The notes: a model not told the origin generated them from the sequence alone. A DNA stretch of 28,516 nt from Strigomonas culicis (GCA_000482145.1 AUXH01000204.1:1-28516), one strand, 5' to 3'. Shown: positions 15,185 through 26,000, counted from the stretch's first letter. Translations and numbers: made by a program.

Positions 15185-17050
15185 TCACGCAGCGAGGCAC
15201 TGGCGCACGCGCGCGTATGCCTCCTCCAGCCGCTCCTCGATCTCTGTCATGTTGTACATCGCGGTCTGGTCCTGCAGCCCAGGGAGCCGCTGTGTGTGCG
15301 CGGACGGCGCGCGCAGCTCCGCCTTGCCCTCCGCGAGCGACTTGCCGCGCCGCTCGAGGTCGTCGAGGACGGCGCCGGCCAGCACCACGTCTCGCGGCAG
15401 CACCAGCGCATAGGCCGCGCCGACCGCCTCCGCGATCGCCTGGTCCGCCCTCCGCTCCTCCCGAGGGGCGTAGGGCGCGAACGTCAGCCAGGTGCGGCAG
15501 GCCCCGGCCGCGGCCGGCGCGAGGTCCATGAAGAGCGCGAGCGCGCTGAAGGGGCCCGGCGCGCCGGCCACCACGTCCGCGTAGCGGCCCAGGTGGAATT
15601 GTTCCTCCGCGCCCATCCGCCGCAGCGCGTCCTCCGTCACGGCGACGACCGCAAAGCCGATGTGCGCCGCGCGCGACAGCAGCTCCGCCGCGCGGTGCAC
15701 GCGGTGCGCGCCGCGCGCGACCCACAGCAGCCGCGGCTGGGTGGCCGCGGCGGCGGGCCAGTAGCGGGCCGCGAGGTGCGGCTTGTGCGCCGCGCGGTGG
15801 GCGGCAGCGTGCGGCGCCGGCGCCGCAAGCGGCGCCTCCCGGAAGTGCGTGTTGAACGCCGCGCGCAGCTGGTCGACGGCGGCGCGCAGGTCCGCGGCCG
15901 CCGCCGGCGGGTCGGCGGGCAAGACGAGGCCGCCGCAGAAGCAGTACATGGGGCTGTGGGTCGGGTCGCCGCGCGGCCGGCGGCGGCTCACCGGCGCGAT
16001 GCCGAAGAAGGCGGGGCTGGGACTCTGCGCGCCCTCGCCACCGCCACCGCCGCGCGCGACCACCCGCGACAGGGCGTTGGCCCACCGACGGCCGAGCACG
16101 TCGTCCTGCTCCTCCGCCTCGCTCACACCCGCCCGCGGCGCGGCGAGGACCAGCGCCTGGCGCGAGTGGCGCCGCAGCCCCGCCGCCAGCTGCGGCGCGC
16201 CGTCGAGCGCGGCGAGCAGCGCGCCGAAGCGGCGCATGCCGCCGCCGAGCAGCAGCGCCATCAGGTCCCCGCCGCTGTGGCGCGAGCCGTTGAAGAAGAG
16301 GCCTGTGGCGGGCACCACCGTGATGGGGTGCAGCCGCCGCGCGGCGCGCAGTGCGGCGTCCGTCAGCCGCTCCCCCGGCCCGCCGCCGGCCGGCGCGGCG
16401 GCATAACGCAGCGCACCCGCCTGCGCGCACACGGGGGCGGCGATGGAGCGCAGCGCGTCGAGGTCGGGGCCGCGCGGCACCCCGCGCACGCCCGGCCCGC
16501 TGCCGTAGCGGAAGCCCTGGGCCTCGCACCGGCGGCGGAGGGCGGCCACGCCGAAGGGCGTCACGTCGTCCACCAGCGCGGCCGCCGCCGGCAGCAGCGC
16601 CGGGCAGCGCCGGAGGTCGCAGGCGCAGTGCCCGGCGCGGTCCACCGCCTGGCCCCACGGCAGGAAGCGCACGCCGTCGGCGTCGCACGGCGCCGCCGCA
16701 CGCCGCACATAGTGGCGGAGGCCGAAGCGGAGACGGCGCCGCAGCTCGTCCAGCTGCGCCGCCAGCGGCTGCGGGCTCAGGTAGGCAGAAAGGCACACGT
16801 TCACGAGCACCATCACGAGGAGCAGCGTCAGCGGCGCCACGACCGCCCACGTGGTGGACCTGCCAGCAAAGAAGCGCTCCAGGCGATGGAGAAGGGTGTC
16901 TGCTGGCGGCGGCAGTGACGAACGGTACACTGTGGGGCGCACAGACGGCGTCCTGCGCACGCGCGCATCGGCTGGTGGCTGGCTCTCGCGCGCACCGCTC
17001 TCCCCTGGCGCTAACCCCCGCCGCAGCAGCCCTTCGTCGGCTCCTCGCAT
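15185..17050 (-). CDS. Type II membrane protein, possible divergent GT61 (DUF563) glycosyltransferase
   Basis: This 621-residue protein has a cytosolic N-terminus of about 65 residues, one transmembrane segment (about residues 68-91) and a large Cys-containing region that would be lumenal; NGS and NMT are possible N-glycosylation sites. This is the layout of a Golgi glycosyltransferase. The lumenal part follows the GT61 order loosely: a His-bearing stretch (FFNGSRHSGGDLM), a YCFCGGLVLP segment, then LLWVARG followed by an alternating strand/helix region ending in VVAGAPGPFSALALFM, where GT61 proteins have a Gly-x-His-Gly-Ala-type motif. The His of that motif is not obvious, so the protein is divergent or the match fortuitous. 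The open frame extends upstream only through a TTG, reading (CAT)n repeats as poly-Ile; 17050 is the first ATG after the likely acceptor at 17121-17122. That it is a real type II membrane protein is well supported; the enzyme family is an inference from pattern and order. Confidence 0.72.
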   Translation of the reverse strand: MRGADEGLLRRGLAPGESGARESQPPADARVRRTPSVRPTVYRSSLPPPADTLLHRLERFFAGRSTTWAVVAPLTLLLVMVLVNVCLSAYLSPQPLAAQLDELRRRLRFGLRHYVRRAAAPCDADGVRFLPWGQAVDRAGHCACDLRRCPALLPAAAALVDDVTPFGVAALRRRCEAQGFRYGSGPGVRGVPRGPDLDALRSIAAPVCAQAGALRYAAAPAGGGPGERLTDAALRAARRLHPITVVPATGLFFNGSRHSGGDLMALLLGGGMRRFGALLAALDGAPQLAAGLRRHSRQALVLAAPRAGVSEAEEQDDVLGRRWANALSRVVARGGGGGEGAQSPSPAFFGIAPVSRRRPRGDPTHSPMYCFCGGLVLPADPPAAAADLRAAVDQLRAAFNTHFREAPLAAPAPHAAAHRAAHKPHLAARYWPAAAATQPRLLWVARGAHRVHRAAELLSRAAHIGFAVVAVTEDALRRMGAEEQFHLGRYADVVAGAPGPFSALALFMDLAPAAAGACRTWLTFAPYAPREERRADQAIAEAVGAAYALVLPRDVVLAGAVLDDLERRGKSLAEGKAELRAPSAHTQRLPGLQDQTAMYNMTEIEERLEEAYARVRQCLAA

Positions 17051-17087
17051 AACCGCAGTTAACGATGTGTGTTTCTTTGTTATGATT

Positions 17088-17105
17088 ATGATGATGATGA
17101 TGATG
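17088..17105. repeat. (ATG)6 / (CAT)6 trinucleotide repeat in a 5' leader
   Basis: Six perfect ATG units on the plus strand read as CAT on the transcribed strand, so they add no upstream start codons to the leader of the membrane-protein gene. Confidence 0.85.
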
Positions 17106-17120
17106 GGTGTGGTTTGGGTA

Positions 17121-17160
17121 CTGAGATGCGGATAAGAAACAAACAAGAAAGGAAGGAGAA
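17121..17160 (-). promoter_or_regulatory. Predicted spliced-leader acceptor and pyrimidine tract for the 15185-17050 gene
   Basis: The minus strand carries a C/T-rich tract (about 17160-17133) followed by CAG with the AG at 17122-17121. The leader is about 70 nt, contains a CAT repeat but no ATG, and ends at the ATG at 17050. Confidence 0.6.
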
Positions 17161-17461
17161 GGCGAAATGCATGTGACTCCTATCTGCGCATCCCTCTCGC
17201 GTCCACACACGTAAGAGCCACCAAACGAAGAAGGCCATGACAAGGAAACCGTGTGAGAATAGACAACGAAACAAAAACAAAAAGGATCTCACCGAAAGAC
17301 AGCACGACTGCAATAATATACAAAAAAAAAACAGCTCAACACGAGTTACAAATGGCTTTTGAGTTAATCATCGTGTGTATGGTGTATGGCGTATCGACCT
17401 CTATCATGTGGTGCTTTATCGAGCGAGGCATCGGCGGGCTCGCCATCGCACCTCCACGGCC

Positions 17462-19510
17462 TTACAGCTGAGGCGGCGGCGGTGGCGGCCGCCTTAGCCG
17501 CTCGCCGCCGGTCGGCCTCACGCCGCCGCCGCTGCGAGGATCCGCGTGGTACCCCGGCAGGGCGACGCGGCCCCATAGGCTCCCGCTGGTGGCGGCGGCC
17601 TCACCACCGCCACTCGGCCGCGCGCCCGCCGCCGCCGTCTCCCCGGCGGGCTCGCCGCTGCGGCCCCGCAGGAGGCCGTCGTCGCAGCGCAACTCGATGC
17701 TGCCCCGCCGCACCGCCGCCGCGGCGCGCGTCTGCTGCATCAGCCGCTGTTGGAGCGCCGCGACAAAGAGCTCCGCCTCGGCCCCCGGCGGCGCGCCGCC
17801 CCGCCGCAGCCCGCTGCCGTCGTCGTCCGCCTCCAGCGCGGGCACCGGACCCGACAGGCGCAGCACCGGCTCCGGCGCGTCCAGCACCGCGTGGCTGGCG
17901 GACGGCTCGCGCTCCGACGGCCGGCTGGCTCCGCGTATCGCGCGGCTCTCCCACGTGCTGCTGTACGTGGGGGAGGCGCTGCGCCGGCCGCCGCCGCCAC
18001 TGGGCAGCGGCTGCAGCAGCAGCGTGCCGAGGGAAGGCGGCGACGGCGGCGTGCCGTGGGCGAGCGCGTCGCTGTCGTCCAGCCCGTCGTTCGCGATGCG
18101 CAGCAGGCGCTGCTCCAGCGCGCGCTGCAGCGCCACCTTGGTCGTCGGCGGCGGCTCGCTCTCCGCCACGTTCGTCTCTAGCGCGGCCACCGCGGCGCCG
18201 TCGCGCTGGCTGGGGGGCAGCAGCGACGTGCCGACGCCGGTGGCGCCGACGTCCTTGGCGCTGAGGTTGTAGAAGTTGGGGCTGCCCGCGCGGCCGCCGG
18301 CCTCCCTGCGCGAGGCGCCCGGCGACGGGGCCGCCGCGCGCTCCTCGACGGGGGACAGCAAGGCGTCCGTGTGTAGTGAGTAGCGACCGGCGTCCGCGTC
18401 GCGGGTGCCGCCGCCAGTCGGTGCCGCGTCCACCACCGCGCCCTCGCCGCGGCGAGTGGACCATGCGGCGGGGTCGATGCGGTACGGGTTGTTCTCCGCG
18501 GACTCGCCGACACGGTTGAACGTCAGGGTGGCCGCCGCCGCTGCGGCAGCGGCATCGTCCGCGCGCCCCGGCGCGGCCGCCACAGCAGGAGATGGCGCCA
18601 TGGACGGGCTGCTGCTGCCGTCACCACCGCGCACCGTGGCGGTGGGCGCGGGCTCCTCCGCGCGGCGCTGGAGGTCGAAGGAGACTTTATGCGTGGCAGC
18701 AGTGGCAATGGTAGTGGGGTGGCTGGTGGCGGCCGGCGCCGGCGGCGGCACCGCTGGCAGCTCTTGCGCCGCCGGCGGCGACAGCCTCTCGGAGGAGGAG
18801 GCGGATAGGGATGGCTTCACCGCCGGCGGTCGCGGGTCCATGCCACTCCGCGCGCCACCCCCGCGGGGCTTCGCGGGAGGGCTGTCGTCATCGCTACTGC
18901 TGCTGACCGCTTTGGTTTTCTTGAAAGTGAAGACGAGCGGCTTCGTCGCGGGTGGCGCCGCTGTGGCGACCGGCGGCAGCGAGGCCTCCGTGGCGCCGCG
19001 CGCCGCGGCCACCGCCGCAGGGGCCGCTTGGCTACGGCTCGCCGGCTGCGGCTCGGCGCCGCCTGGGAGGCGGCTGGGGTTGGCTTTTGCAGCGTCATCA
19101 GCGGTCCGGAGATGGGTCCGCCGGGCTGCGAGCATGGCGGTGAGGCCATCCGCCGCGGCGGAGCTCGGTGCCCCGGCGCTGCGCTCGGCAGTGCTCGGCG
19201 CGGCGGGCAGCGCGCTGGCGTCCGTGAATGGGAGCGCCCTCGCCACGCCTGTTGCCGCTGGCGGAGCCGCCGCCGCGGGCACGACCGTCGTCGCCGCCGC
19301 GGCCTTCACATGGGGCTTCTTCTTTTCGGAGGCCTGCGCGGCTGGGCTGCGGTCGTGCGTGCTGTCGTGTTCGCCGTCGGAGGAGGTGATGGACAGCGAA
19401 AGCGACATGGACTTCTCCGCGGGGCGGCCCTTCTTTTCGATCTTCTTGGCGGGTGACGGGCTGCCGTCATCGCTGCTACTGGCGGAGAGGTTGACCTTCC
19501 GTACCTGCAT
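17462..19510 (-). CDS. Ser/Pro/Ala-rich low-complexity protein with acidic-serine motif array, function unknown
   Basis: I do not recognise this 682-residue protein; it is predicted to be mostly disordered. The start at 19510 is the first ATG after the likely acceptor at 19618-19619; the frame upstream of it only offers a GTG. Four short related blocks punctuate the first third: a strand-like segment with a basic residue, then a serine cluster with acidic residues, then SP (around residues 5-20, 34-57, about 195-212 and about 230-242). The clusters read SASSSDDGSP, SITSSDGEHD, SSSSDDDSPP and SASSSERLSPP, and would suit casein kinase 2 and proline-directed kinases. Later come HKVSFDL and LTFNRVGESAENNPYRIDPAAW, a more ordered motif, then another Arg/Ser/Pro-rich tail ending in six prolines. 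There is no transmembrane segment or recognisable catalytic domain. It could be a cytoskeletal, flagellar or RNP scaffold, but nothing in the sequence decides this. Confidence 0.72.
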   Translation of the reverse strand: MQVRKVNLSASSSDDGSPSPAKKIEKKGRPAEKSMSLSLSITSSDGEHDSTHDRSPAAQASEKKKPHVKAAAATTVVPAAAAPPAATGVARALPFTDASALPAAPSTAERSAGAPSSAAADGLTAMLAARRTHLRTADDAAKANPSRLPGGAEPQPASRSQAAPAAVAAARGATEASLPPVATAAPPATKPLVFTFKKTKAVSSSSDDDSPPAKPRGGGARSGMDPRPPAVKPSLSASSSERLSPPAAQELPAVPPPAPAATSHPTTIATAATHKVSFDLQRRAEEPAPTATVRGGDGSSSPSMAPSPAVAAAPGRADDAAAAAAAATLTFNRVGESAENNPYRIDPAAWSTRRGEGAVVDAAPTGGGTRDADAGRYSLHTDALLSPVEERAAAPSPGASRREAGGRAGSPNFYNLSAKDVGATGVGTSLLPPSQRDGAAVAALETNVAESEPPPTTKVALQRALEQRLLRIANDGLDDSDALAHGTPPSPPSLGTLLLQPLPSGGGGRRSASPTYSSTWESRAIRGASRPSEREPSASHAVLDAPEPVLRLSGPVPALEADDDGSGLRRGGAPPGAEAELFVAALQQRLMQQTRAAAAVRRGSIELRCDDGLLRGRSGEPAGETAAAGARPSGGGEAAATSGSLWGRVALPGYHADPRSGGGVRPTGGERLRRPPPPPPQL

Positions 19511-20094
19511 GTGCACGTGCGCCTCCACACAGTATACGAGGTGTTCACGGGTTGGTATATTTCTATTGGTGTTGAGGCAATCTATTGAGTGCTTCTAAAA
19601 CCGAAGCACGTCAGAATCTTTAATAAAAAAAGGGGAAAAGAAGACGAGCGAACGTGATAATGTGAGATCAAAAGGAATGTGATGAAAACAAACAAACAAA
19701 AAAAGACAAGACGCTGAAATCCAGACTTGCTAAAAGGAAAGGTCCTGAGCAAAGGTTCTGCCTTGCCACGCACAGGGGTTGGTTTGTAATTCTCACTTGG
19801 TCGCTTGACCATTTTTTTTCTTCCTTTCAAGTATGGTTGTCCTTGACATTTTTCGGACTATGCAACTTCTTCTCCGAACAAATAATACAATTGTTCCTGT
19901 TCCTCTTGTTGTTCTCCGTGATTACATTATACATATACCTATGTATAGACTGATAGATAGGCCTATGTGAAGAAGGAATGGGTTCATAGTGTCCCCGTTT
20001 TGGTTCCTGCTTTATTCTTTTTCTTTTGTTTTGCTTTATTATTTTTTGAGCTGATCCTCCCCTTTCATAAGATTGCACTGTACAGTCTCCTGTT
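19511..20094. other. Intergenic spacer between the Ser-rich and kinesin genes
   Basis: This 584-nt AT-rich spacer has the Ser-rich gene's acceptor near 19618 and the kinesin 3' UTR on the right. In the right half the purine/pyrimidine bias is reversed (T-rich on the plus strand at 19808-19830 and 20010-20050), which fits 3' UTR sequence rather than another acceptor. No RNA gene was recognised. Confidence 0.6.
19618..19650 (-). promoter_or_regulatory. Predicted spliced-leader acceptor for the Ser-rich protein gene
   Basis: On the minus strand a C/T tract with runs of C4 and T7 (about 19645-19625) is followed by ATTAAAG, with the AG at 19619-19618. The leader is about 107 nt and has no ATG before 19510. 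Confidence 0.5.
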
Positions 20095-23000
20095 TCAATG
20101 GGGCGCGAGGGGCAGCGGCGGCGGCAGCGCCTGGCCGACATCCTCGAGAAAGCACGGCACGGGCACAAAGTCCAGCTCGGGCAGCCACACCGTCTTGGGC
20201 GCCACATGCGACGTCGCGATCTCGCTCTCCTTCCGCCAGCGGCTCGTGCCGCCGACGAAGAGCTCGTCGTCCTCCGAGCTGGAGAAGTCGACGCTCGCGC
20301 GCAGCGCGTCGGCGGACGCCGGCGAGAAGTGCGGCGGCGCGAGCGCGGTCGCGCGGGGGGAGGCGGCGGTCGCCTGCGTGGCGGCCGCAGCCATCTTCTC
20401 CCACAGCGGCGCCTCCGCGCGGTAGAGCTGGGCGACGCGCGGCCAGCGCGACGCCCACTGCCACACCGTCCACGGCACCGTCGCGCCGCACAGCTCGCGC
20501 GCCTCGTAGACGGTGACGTCGCTGCGCACGGACGGCGACTCGTGGTCGAGCGAGTCCGTCCCCGCGGCGGGCGACGCGCCGCCGGCGAGCACGAGGCCGA
20601 CCGCCTCGCGCGCGGCCTGCTCGATCGCCAGCACCTGCTGGCCGACGCGGTCGTTGAGGTCGTAGCCGCTCGTCTGCTCCGCGATGTCCTGCGCGTTGTA
20701 CACCTGGTGCTTCACGAGCGCCCGCAGCGCGCGGCGGAAGAGCTCCAGCTGCTGCAGCCGCTGGCCGATGTGGCTGCTGCGCCCGTCGTGGCGGCCCTCC
20801 GCCCAGCTGCTCTCGTAGTGCACCGTCACGGCGCGCAGCTGGTGCAGGCAGAGCGCGACGCTGCGGATGTAGGAGGCGACGGTGCCCACCCGCCGCGGCG
20901 GCGGCGCCACGACGGCCGCGGCGGCGCTCTTCGCGCCGGTGCCCGCGGCGCGCGCCGGCGCCGACACGCTGAGCGACGCGCGCCGCTTCGAGCGGTGCCG
21001 GCGCTGCAGGTTCAGCAGCCGCTGGCGCCACGACGGCACGCGCGGCAGGCCCGGCGTCGCCGGGGCCGCCGTCGCGCCGGAGACGGCCGGGATCGACGTG
21101 GAGGAGTCCCCGGTCGACGTGGTCGCGTTCCACTGCAGCGCGGACTCCTCCGCTGACGCGACGCTGTTCTCCGCGGCGACCTGCACCATGCTGGGCGAGC
21201 GCGCCACGTCGGCCGCGTCGGCCGCGGCCGTCGCGGCAGCCACCGCGGCGGCCACCGCATTCCCGCCGGCCTCCAGCTCCGCCTCGTCCAGGTGCGGCAG
21301 GTACACGCGCACCTCCAGCGTGGCGCCCCGCACGAAGGACGCGGCGGTGTCGTCGCTGTCCATGTGCAGGGACGCGCGCCGCTTCAGCTCCCGCATGGAG
21401 CGCAGCGGCGACGCGGACGAGCGCACGCTCTCGTCCCGCGCGAAGGCGGCCTTGGAGAAGGCGGCAATCAGCTCCTGCAGCTCCTTGGGCGGGTGCAGCA
21501 GCATGTAGGGGATGTGCTTGTACGGCATGCACGTCGCGGGCGCCAGCGCGCCCGGCACGACCGCGGTCGCCGACGGGGTGGGGGAGGTGGTACCGGCGGG
21601 CAGCAGCACGCTCGCGAGCGCGGACACGATGGCCTCGATGCTCTCCAGCCGCGTCGCGTTGGTGAAGGTGGGCGCGGGGAAGCGCACAAGCATGGTGCAC
21701 GCGCCGTGGCCCGTGAGGGTGCAGGCCGCGGGCAGCAGCAGCTCGCCGCCGCCGCGCAGCCGCTTGCCGAGCAGCACGTCGCGGCTCTCGCCCTCCTCAG
21801 CCTTGCCGGCCGCGCTCTTGAGCTGCTGCGCGACCGCCGCGTTCAGCTGCGGCGAGCCGGTTGGCAGCGGCACGCCCAGCAGCTCCAGCGCGAGCTGGCC
21901 GCCCTCCTCGCGGCGGCGGCCCGCCGTGCCGCTCGACGTGACGACGGGCGTCGACGACACGACGCCGGCCTCCAGCACATGCAGGTTGAGCTGCAGCTCC
22001 GACTCGTAGAGGGGGATACAGAAGAGGCGCCGCTCCTTCGGCGGCGGCGGCGCCGGCGGCGCGAGCGCGGCCGGCGAGTTCGACGGCCGCGTCATGCCGC
22101 GCCGGACGTTCATCGAGGACGGCAGCGAGTCCACAAAGTCGACAAGCTCGTCGCGCTCCTTGTAGTCCGCCGCCATGGCGGCCACGACGTTGCGCGGGAG
22201 GGGCGTGCCGGTCTGCGTGTACACAAAGTCGAGGTAGAAGTGGTGCGGGTGCTTGGCGGACTGCGTCAGACGCAGGCGGCCCCACTTGGCGCACATGGGC
22301 AGCTCGCCGGCGGACGGCGGCACCGCCTCGGCGTGCTCCTCGCCGTCCTCGTCCAGGGTCTTGGCAGCGCCCTCCGCGGCGGGGTCGAACTTGCTGCTGG
22401 AGGTCACTGCCTCGAGCGCGCCGGTGCGCTTGGCGGCCGGCACGAGGCACTGCTCCACCACCGGCTCCAGCGTGCTGCCGACGCAGCACACCTCGCAGAG
22501 AATGCCCTCCTCCAGCAGCTTCAGCAGACTCACCTGCTGCAGGGCCTCCTCGTCGCCGTAGTGCCCCATCAGCGCGAAGGACGCGGGCAGCACCGGGGCC
22601 GGCGGCGGCGCCGGCGAGTTCGCGCTCACGCCCGACACGGGCCGCTTCGCCGTGGCGGAGAAGAAGGAGCTGTTGCGGCTGTGCTCCTCCGTCAGCGTGG
22701 CGATGGCAGGGAAGCCGTCGTGCGGGTGCAGGGCCGCGGCGGCCTGCACAAGCACCTGCAACGGGTTCGGCAGCGTGCGCGCGACGGCGAAGGAGCGGCG
22801 GTTGACGGAGATGAGGCGGCGGAAGATGTCGGAGGAGCTGCCCGTGATGACCGTGCTCGCGCTCGCCCCCACATCGGGCGGGCTGCTCACGCTGCTGCTC
22901 GCGTCGGAGCCGTCGCCGATGAAGGAGCCGTCGCACGAGACGACAATGTGCGCGAGGCTCTCGTCGGCGAGGTAGTCGCGGATGCGCTGCCGTATCGCCG

Positions 23001-26000
23001 CCTCGCTGTCGCCGCCGCCGCACTGCGCGGGCGACAGGCTGGCCCTGCGCGAGACGGCGGCCGACCCGCGGCCGCTGTGCGGGCCGGCGGTGCGCCGCAG
23101 CAGGTCCTCGAGCGCGCCCGTGTCCAGGAGGATATCCTCCATGAGGGAGCGCTCCGTGCGCATGGCGAGCAGCAGCTCCGTGCGCATGGCCTGCGACCAC
23201 AGGCCCTCCCAGATGAGCGCCCCGCTCTGCGCGCAAACCACCTCGAGCCGCAGCCGCGCCTGCTCGCGCGACAGCAGCACCTGCTGGTGGAAGACCGCGC
23301 GCAGCTCCTGGTCGCCCTGCAGGTCCGGCAGCGTCGAGGCGAGCGACGCCTCCTCGGTCGGGCTGCTATCGCCGCCGCCGCCGAGCAGTTGCCGCAGACC
23401 CTCCTTCTTGCGCATGCGCTCGTCCATCTCGGCCCGCAGCGCCTCCTCCACCTCGCCCTGGATCTGAAGCCGCTGCCGCAGCGTCCCGATCATCGTCGTG
23501 AGCGCCTGGCACTCCTTCACCTGCCCCGCCAGGTCGTCCGTCGCCTCGCGCACGAGCCGCGCGAGCTCCTGCGTGAAGGCGTCGCGCGGCAGCGGCGAGA
23601 TGTTCTCCTCGGCAAGCTGCGCGTTCGCCTGCGTGAGCGTCTCGATCGCGTCGGCGAGCGCGCGCTCCGTCTGCCGGAGCCGCTGTGCGTGCAGCTCCAG
23701 CTCGCGCGCCTGCTCCCGCTCGATGCGGCGCAGCGCCTGCTGCATCTCGTCGCGGTCGCGCTCGCGCAGCTGCGCGGCGTGCGCGTGGACGAGGCTGCGC
23801 AGGCGGTAGGCGCGCCGCTCCTGCGGCGTCGCCAGCGACACGGCCTCCGCCGGCTGCGTCAGCGACCCGAGGTCGTTGTCCAGGTCGCTGGAGGAGGAGA
23901 CGGTGTGCAGCGACACGAGCATCCGCTCGGCCGCCTTGGGGGCCGCCGGCGACGCGTCGTCCGCCTCCGCTGAGGCCCACTGGCTGAGGTGCGTGAGGCG
24001 CATTTCCGCGCAGAGCTGGGCGTAGGTGTGCGCGGTGCGCTGCATCGCGTTCTCGACCTGCCGCTGCGCGGGGTCCAGCAGGTCCTCGAAGATGTTCTGC
24101 AGCTCCTGCTTGTCCGTGCCGAAGCCGTGCGTCTGCACCATCGTGTGCCGCACCTGGTCCGCGAACTTGAGGCTGTTGATGCTCTCCGCCGCGGAGCAGG
24201 GCGAGACGTGCACGACGGTGAGGACGCGGCCGCCCTCGAGGCACGGCCGCAGCAGCCGCGTCAGCTTGGAGTCGCGGTACGGCACGTGCCCCTGGCGGCG
24301 GTAGAGCGCCAGCACGACGGAGGAGAGCGCGGAGAGCGACTTGTTGATGTACTGCGCCTCGCGCAGCGCGGCGCCCTGCACCTGCGTCTCCTTGACCCGC
24401 TCGCTGCCGGCGAGGTCCACCAGCGCGACGTACGACTGCAGTGTCTTCACGCTCGGCCGGACCTCGCTGTCCGCGCGCATCTGCGTCTGCAGGTCGAAGC
24501 CGAGCTGCAGAATGAAGATGGCGTGCGAGCGCGAGCTCGTGTCGTTGCGCGCGTGGCTCGCCGTCACGCGGTTCCTACACGCGAGGCGGTAGGCGCGGTG
24601 CAGGTCCTCCATCGTGCTGATCGCCATGCCGCCGCCGCCGCCGCCGCCGGCGCCGCTCCGCCGGGGCCGCGGCGTGCCCTTCGGCTCGTCCCGCATCTGG
24701 TCCAGCTGTTCGCAGAGGGCGCCCAGGCCGCCCGTGTCGCGCATGTTGCCGAGGCTGCGCTTCCCGCGGTCCATCAGGTCCGACATCTCGTCCACGTAGA
24801 GCTCGAGCCCGTAGAAGGTGACGCGGCGCAGCGTGATGCAGGCGGCGCCGCCGCTCGCGCTCTCGTCCCGCAGCGGCGTCGTCTTGTCCCGGTGCTCGAG
24901 CAGCGCGGTCACGAGCCGCGGCAGGATGCCCATCGACTCCGCGAGCACATCCTTGCCGTGCGTGCTCGCCGCCGCGGCCGGCAGCTCCGACTCGTTCGCG
25001 ACGGACACGCTGGAGCGGTCGAGCCGCACCTCCTCCTCCTCCTCGCGCGTGCGGCAGTGCGGGTCGCTCGCCGGGCCGCTCGGGGTCTCCTCCCGGCCGC
25101 TCCAGCTAGACGGGTTGGACTCCGCCTGGCCCCGGCTCGGCGACAGCAGCCCCGAGGCGTCGCGCCGGCGCAGGCTCGCCGGCGCGCTCGCCGGGTGGTG
25201 CTGGTCGCCGATCATGCTGTACGTCTTGCCGCTCCCCGTGGGGCCGTAGCACAGGATGCAGATGTTCTGCGCGAGCAGCGCCTCGTCCGCGAAGTTCAGC
25301 ACGCTCTCCTCGAACACCTCCTCCTGTGTCGTCTCCTCGTTGTGAACGAGCTCAAAGGTAAAGTGCTGCTCGTCGCCGTCCTGCTCCACCTCCGCCGGCG
25401 GCGGCGGCGGCGTCACGGCGCGCTGCCGCCCGCCCCGCGTCGCGCGGTCGCGCACGCGCGGGGAGCTGGTCCCGGAGGTGACGCCCGCGTCCGTCCGCGG
25501 CGTCGGCGTCAGCGGCGGCGTCGGGATGAACCCCGTGAGGGCCCGGAACGCGACGGGGTCGTTGAAGACCTCACTCACGTCGCCTATCTGCGACGACAGC
25601 AGCAACTGCCGCGGCGGCGAGGTGTTCGGGTGGCCGTTGTGCCGCGGCCGGGTCTGCACAATCAGGTTCTCCTGGTCCAGCGCCCACACCAGACGCCGCT
25701 CGTTCGTCTCGCCGAGGTAGTGCAGCAGCGGGCGGATGCGGATGTGCACGACGGGCGAAATCGCCGGGTGCGCGGCGGCGGCGAGCGGGTTGCCCGCCAT
25801 CGCGGCCGCCGCGACGCCGGCCTTGCTGACCGTGGAGGGCGCGGTGAAGGGCCCGCTCTCGCTGCGATGAACATCCGCCGCCCCCATGTTGATTTTGAAG
25901 TTGTACCCAGCGCCGCCCGCGCCCGGCGGCGCACCGCCGGCAGCCTTGGTCGGGGTCTCCCTCTTCTTCTCCGGTGGCGTCTTGCCACTCGTCGGCGTCC

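Larger units (their letters stand above)
17051..17461. other. Intergenic spacer between the membrane-protein gene and the Ser-rich gene
   Basis: This 411-nt AT-rich spacer contains the acceptor and trinucleotide repeat described separately, a second purine-rich stretch at about 17255-17285, and the 3' UTR of the Ser-rich gene. No additional gene is supported. Confidence 0.6.

Noticed and set aside
15296..16918. 540-codon plus-strand frame opposite the membrane-protein gene
   Set aside because: It is an Arg/Gln/Gly-rich shadow without structure, while the minus-strand frame has a start after an acceptor and a clear membrane anchor.
17051..17146. Poly-isoleucine N-terminal extension of the membrane-protein frame
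   Set aside because: It begins at TTG and the Ile run is a translated CAT-type repeat in the 5' leader.
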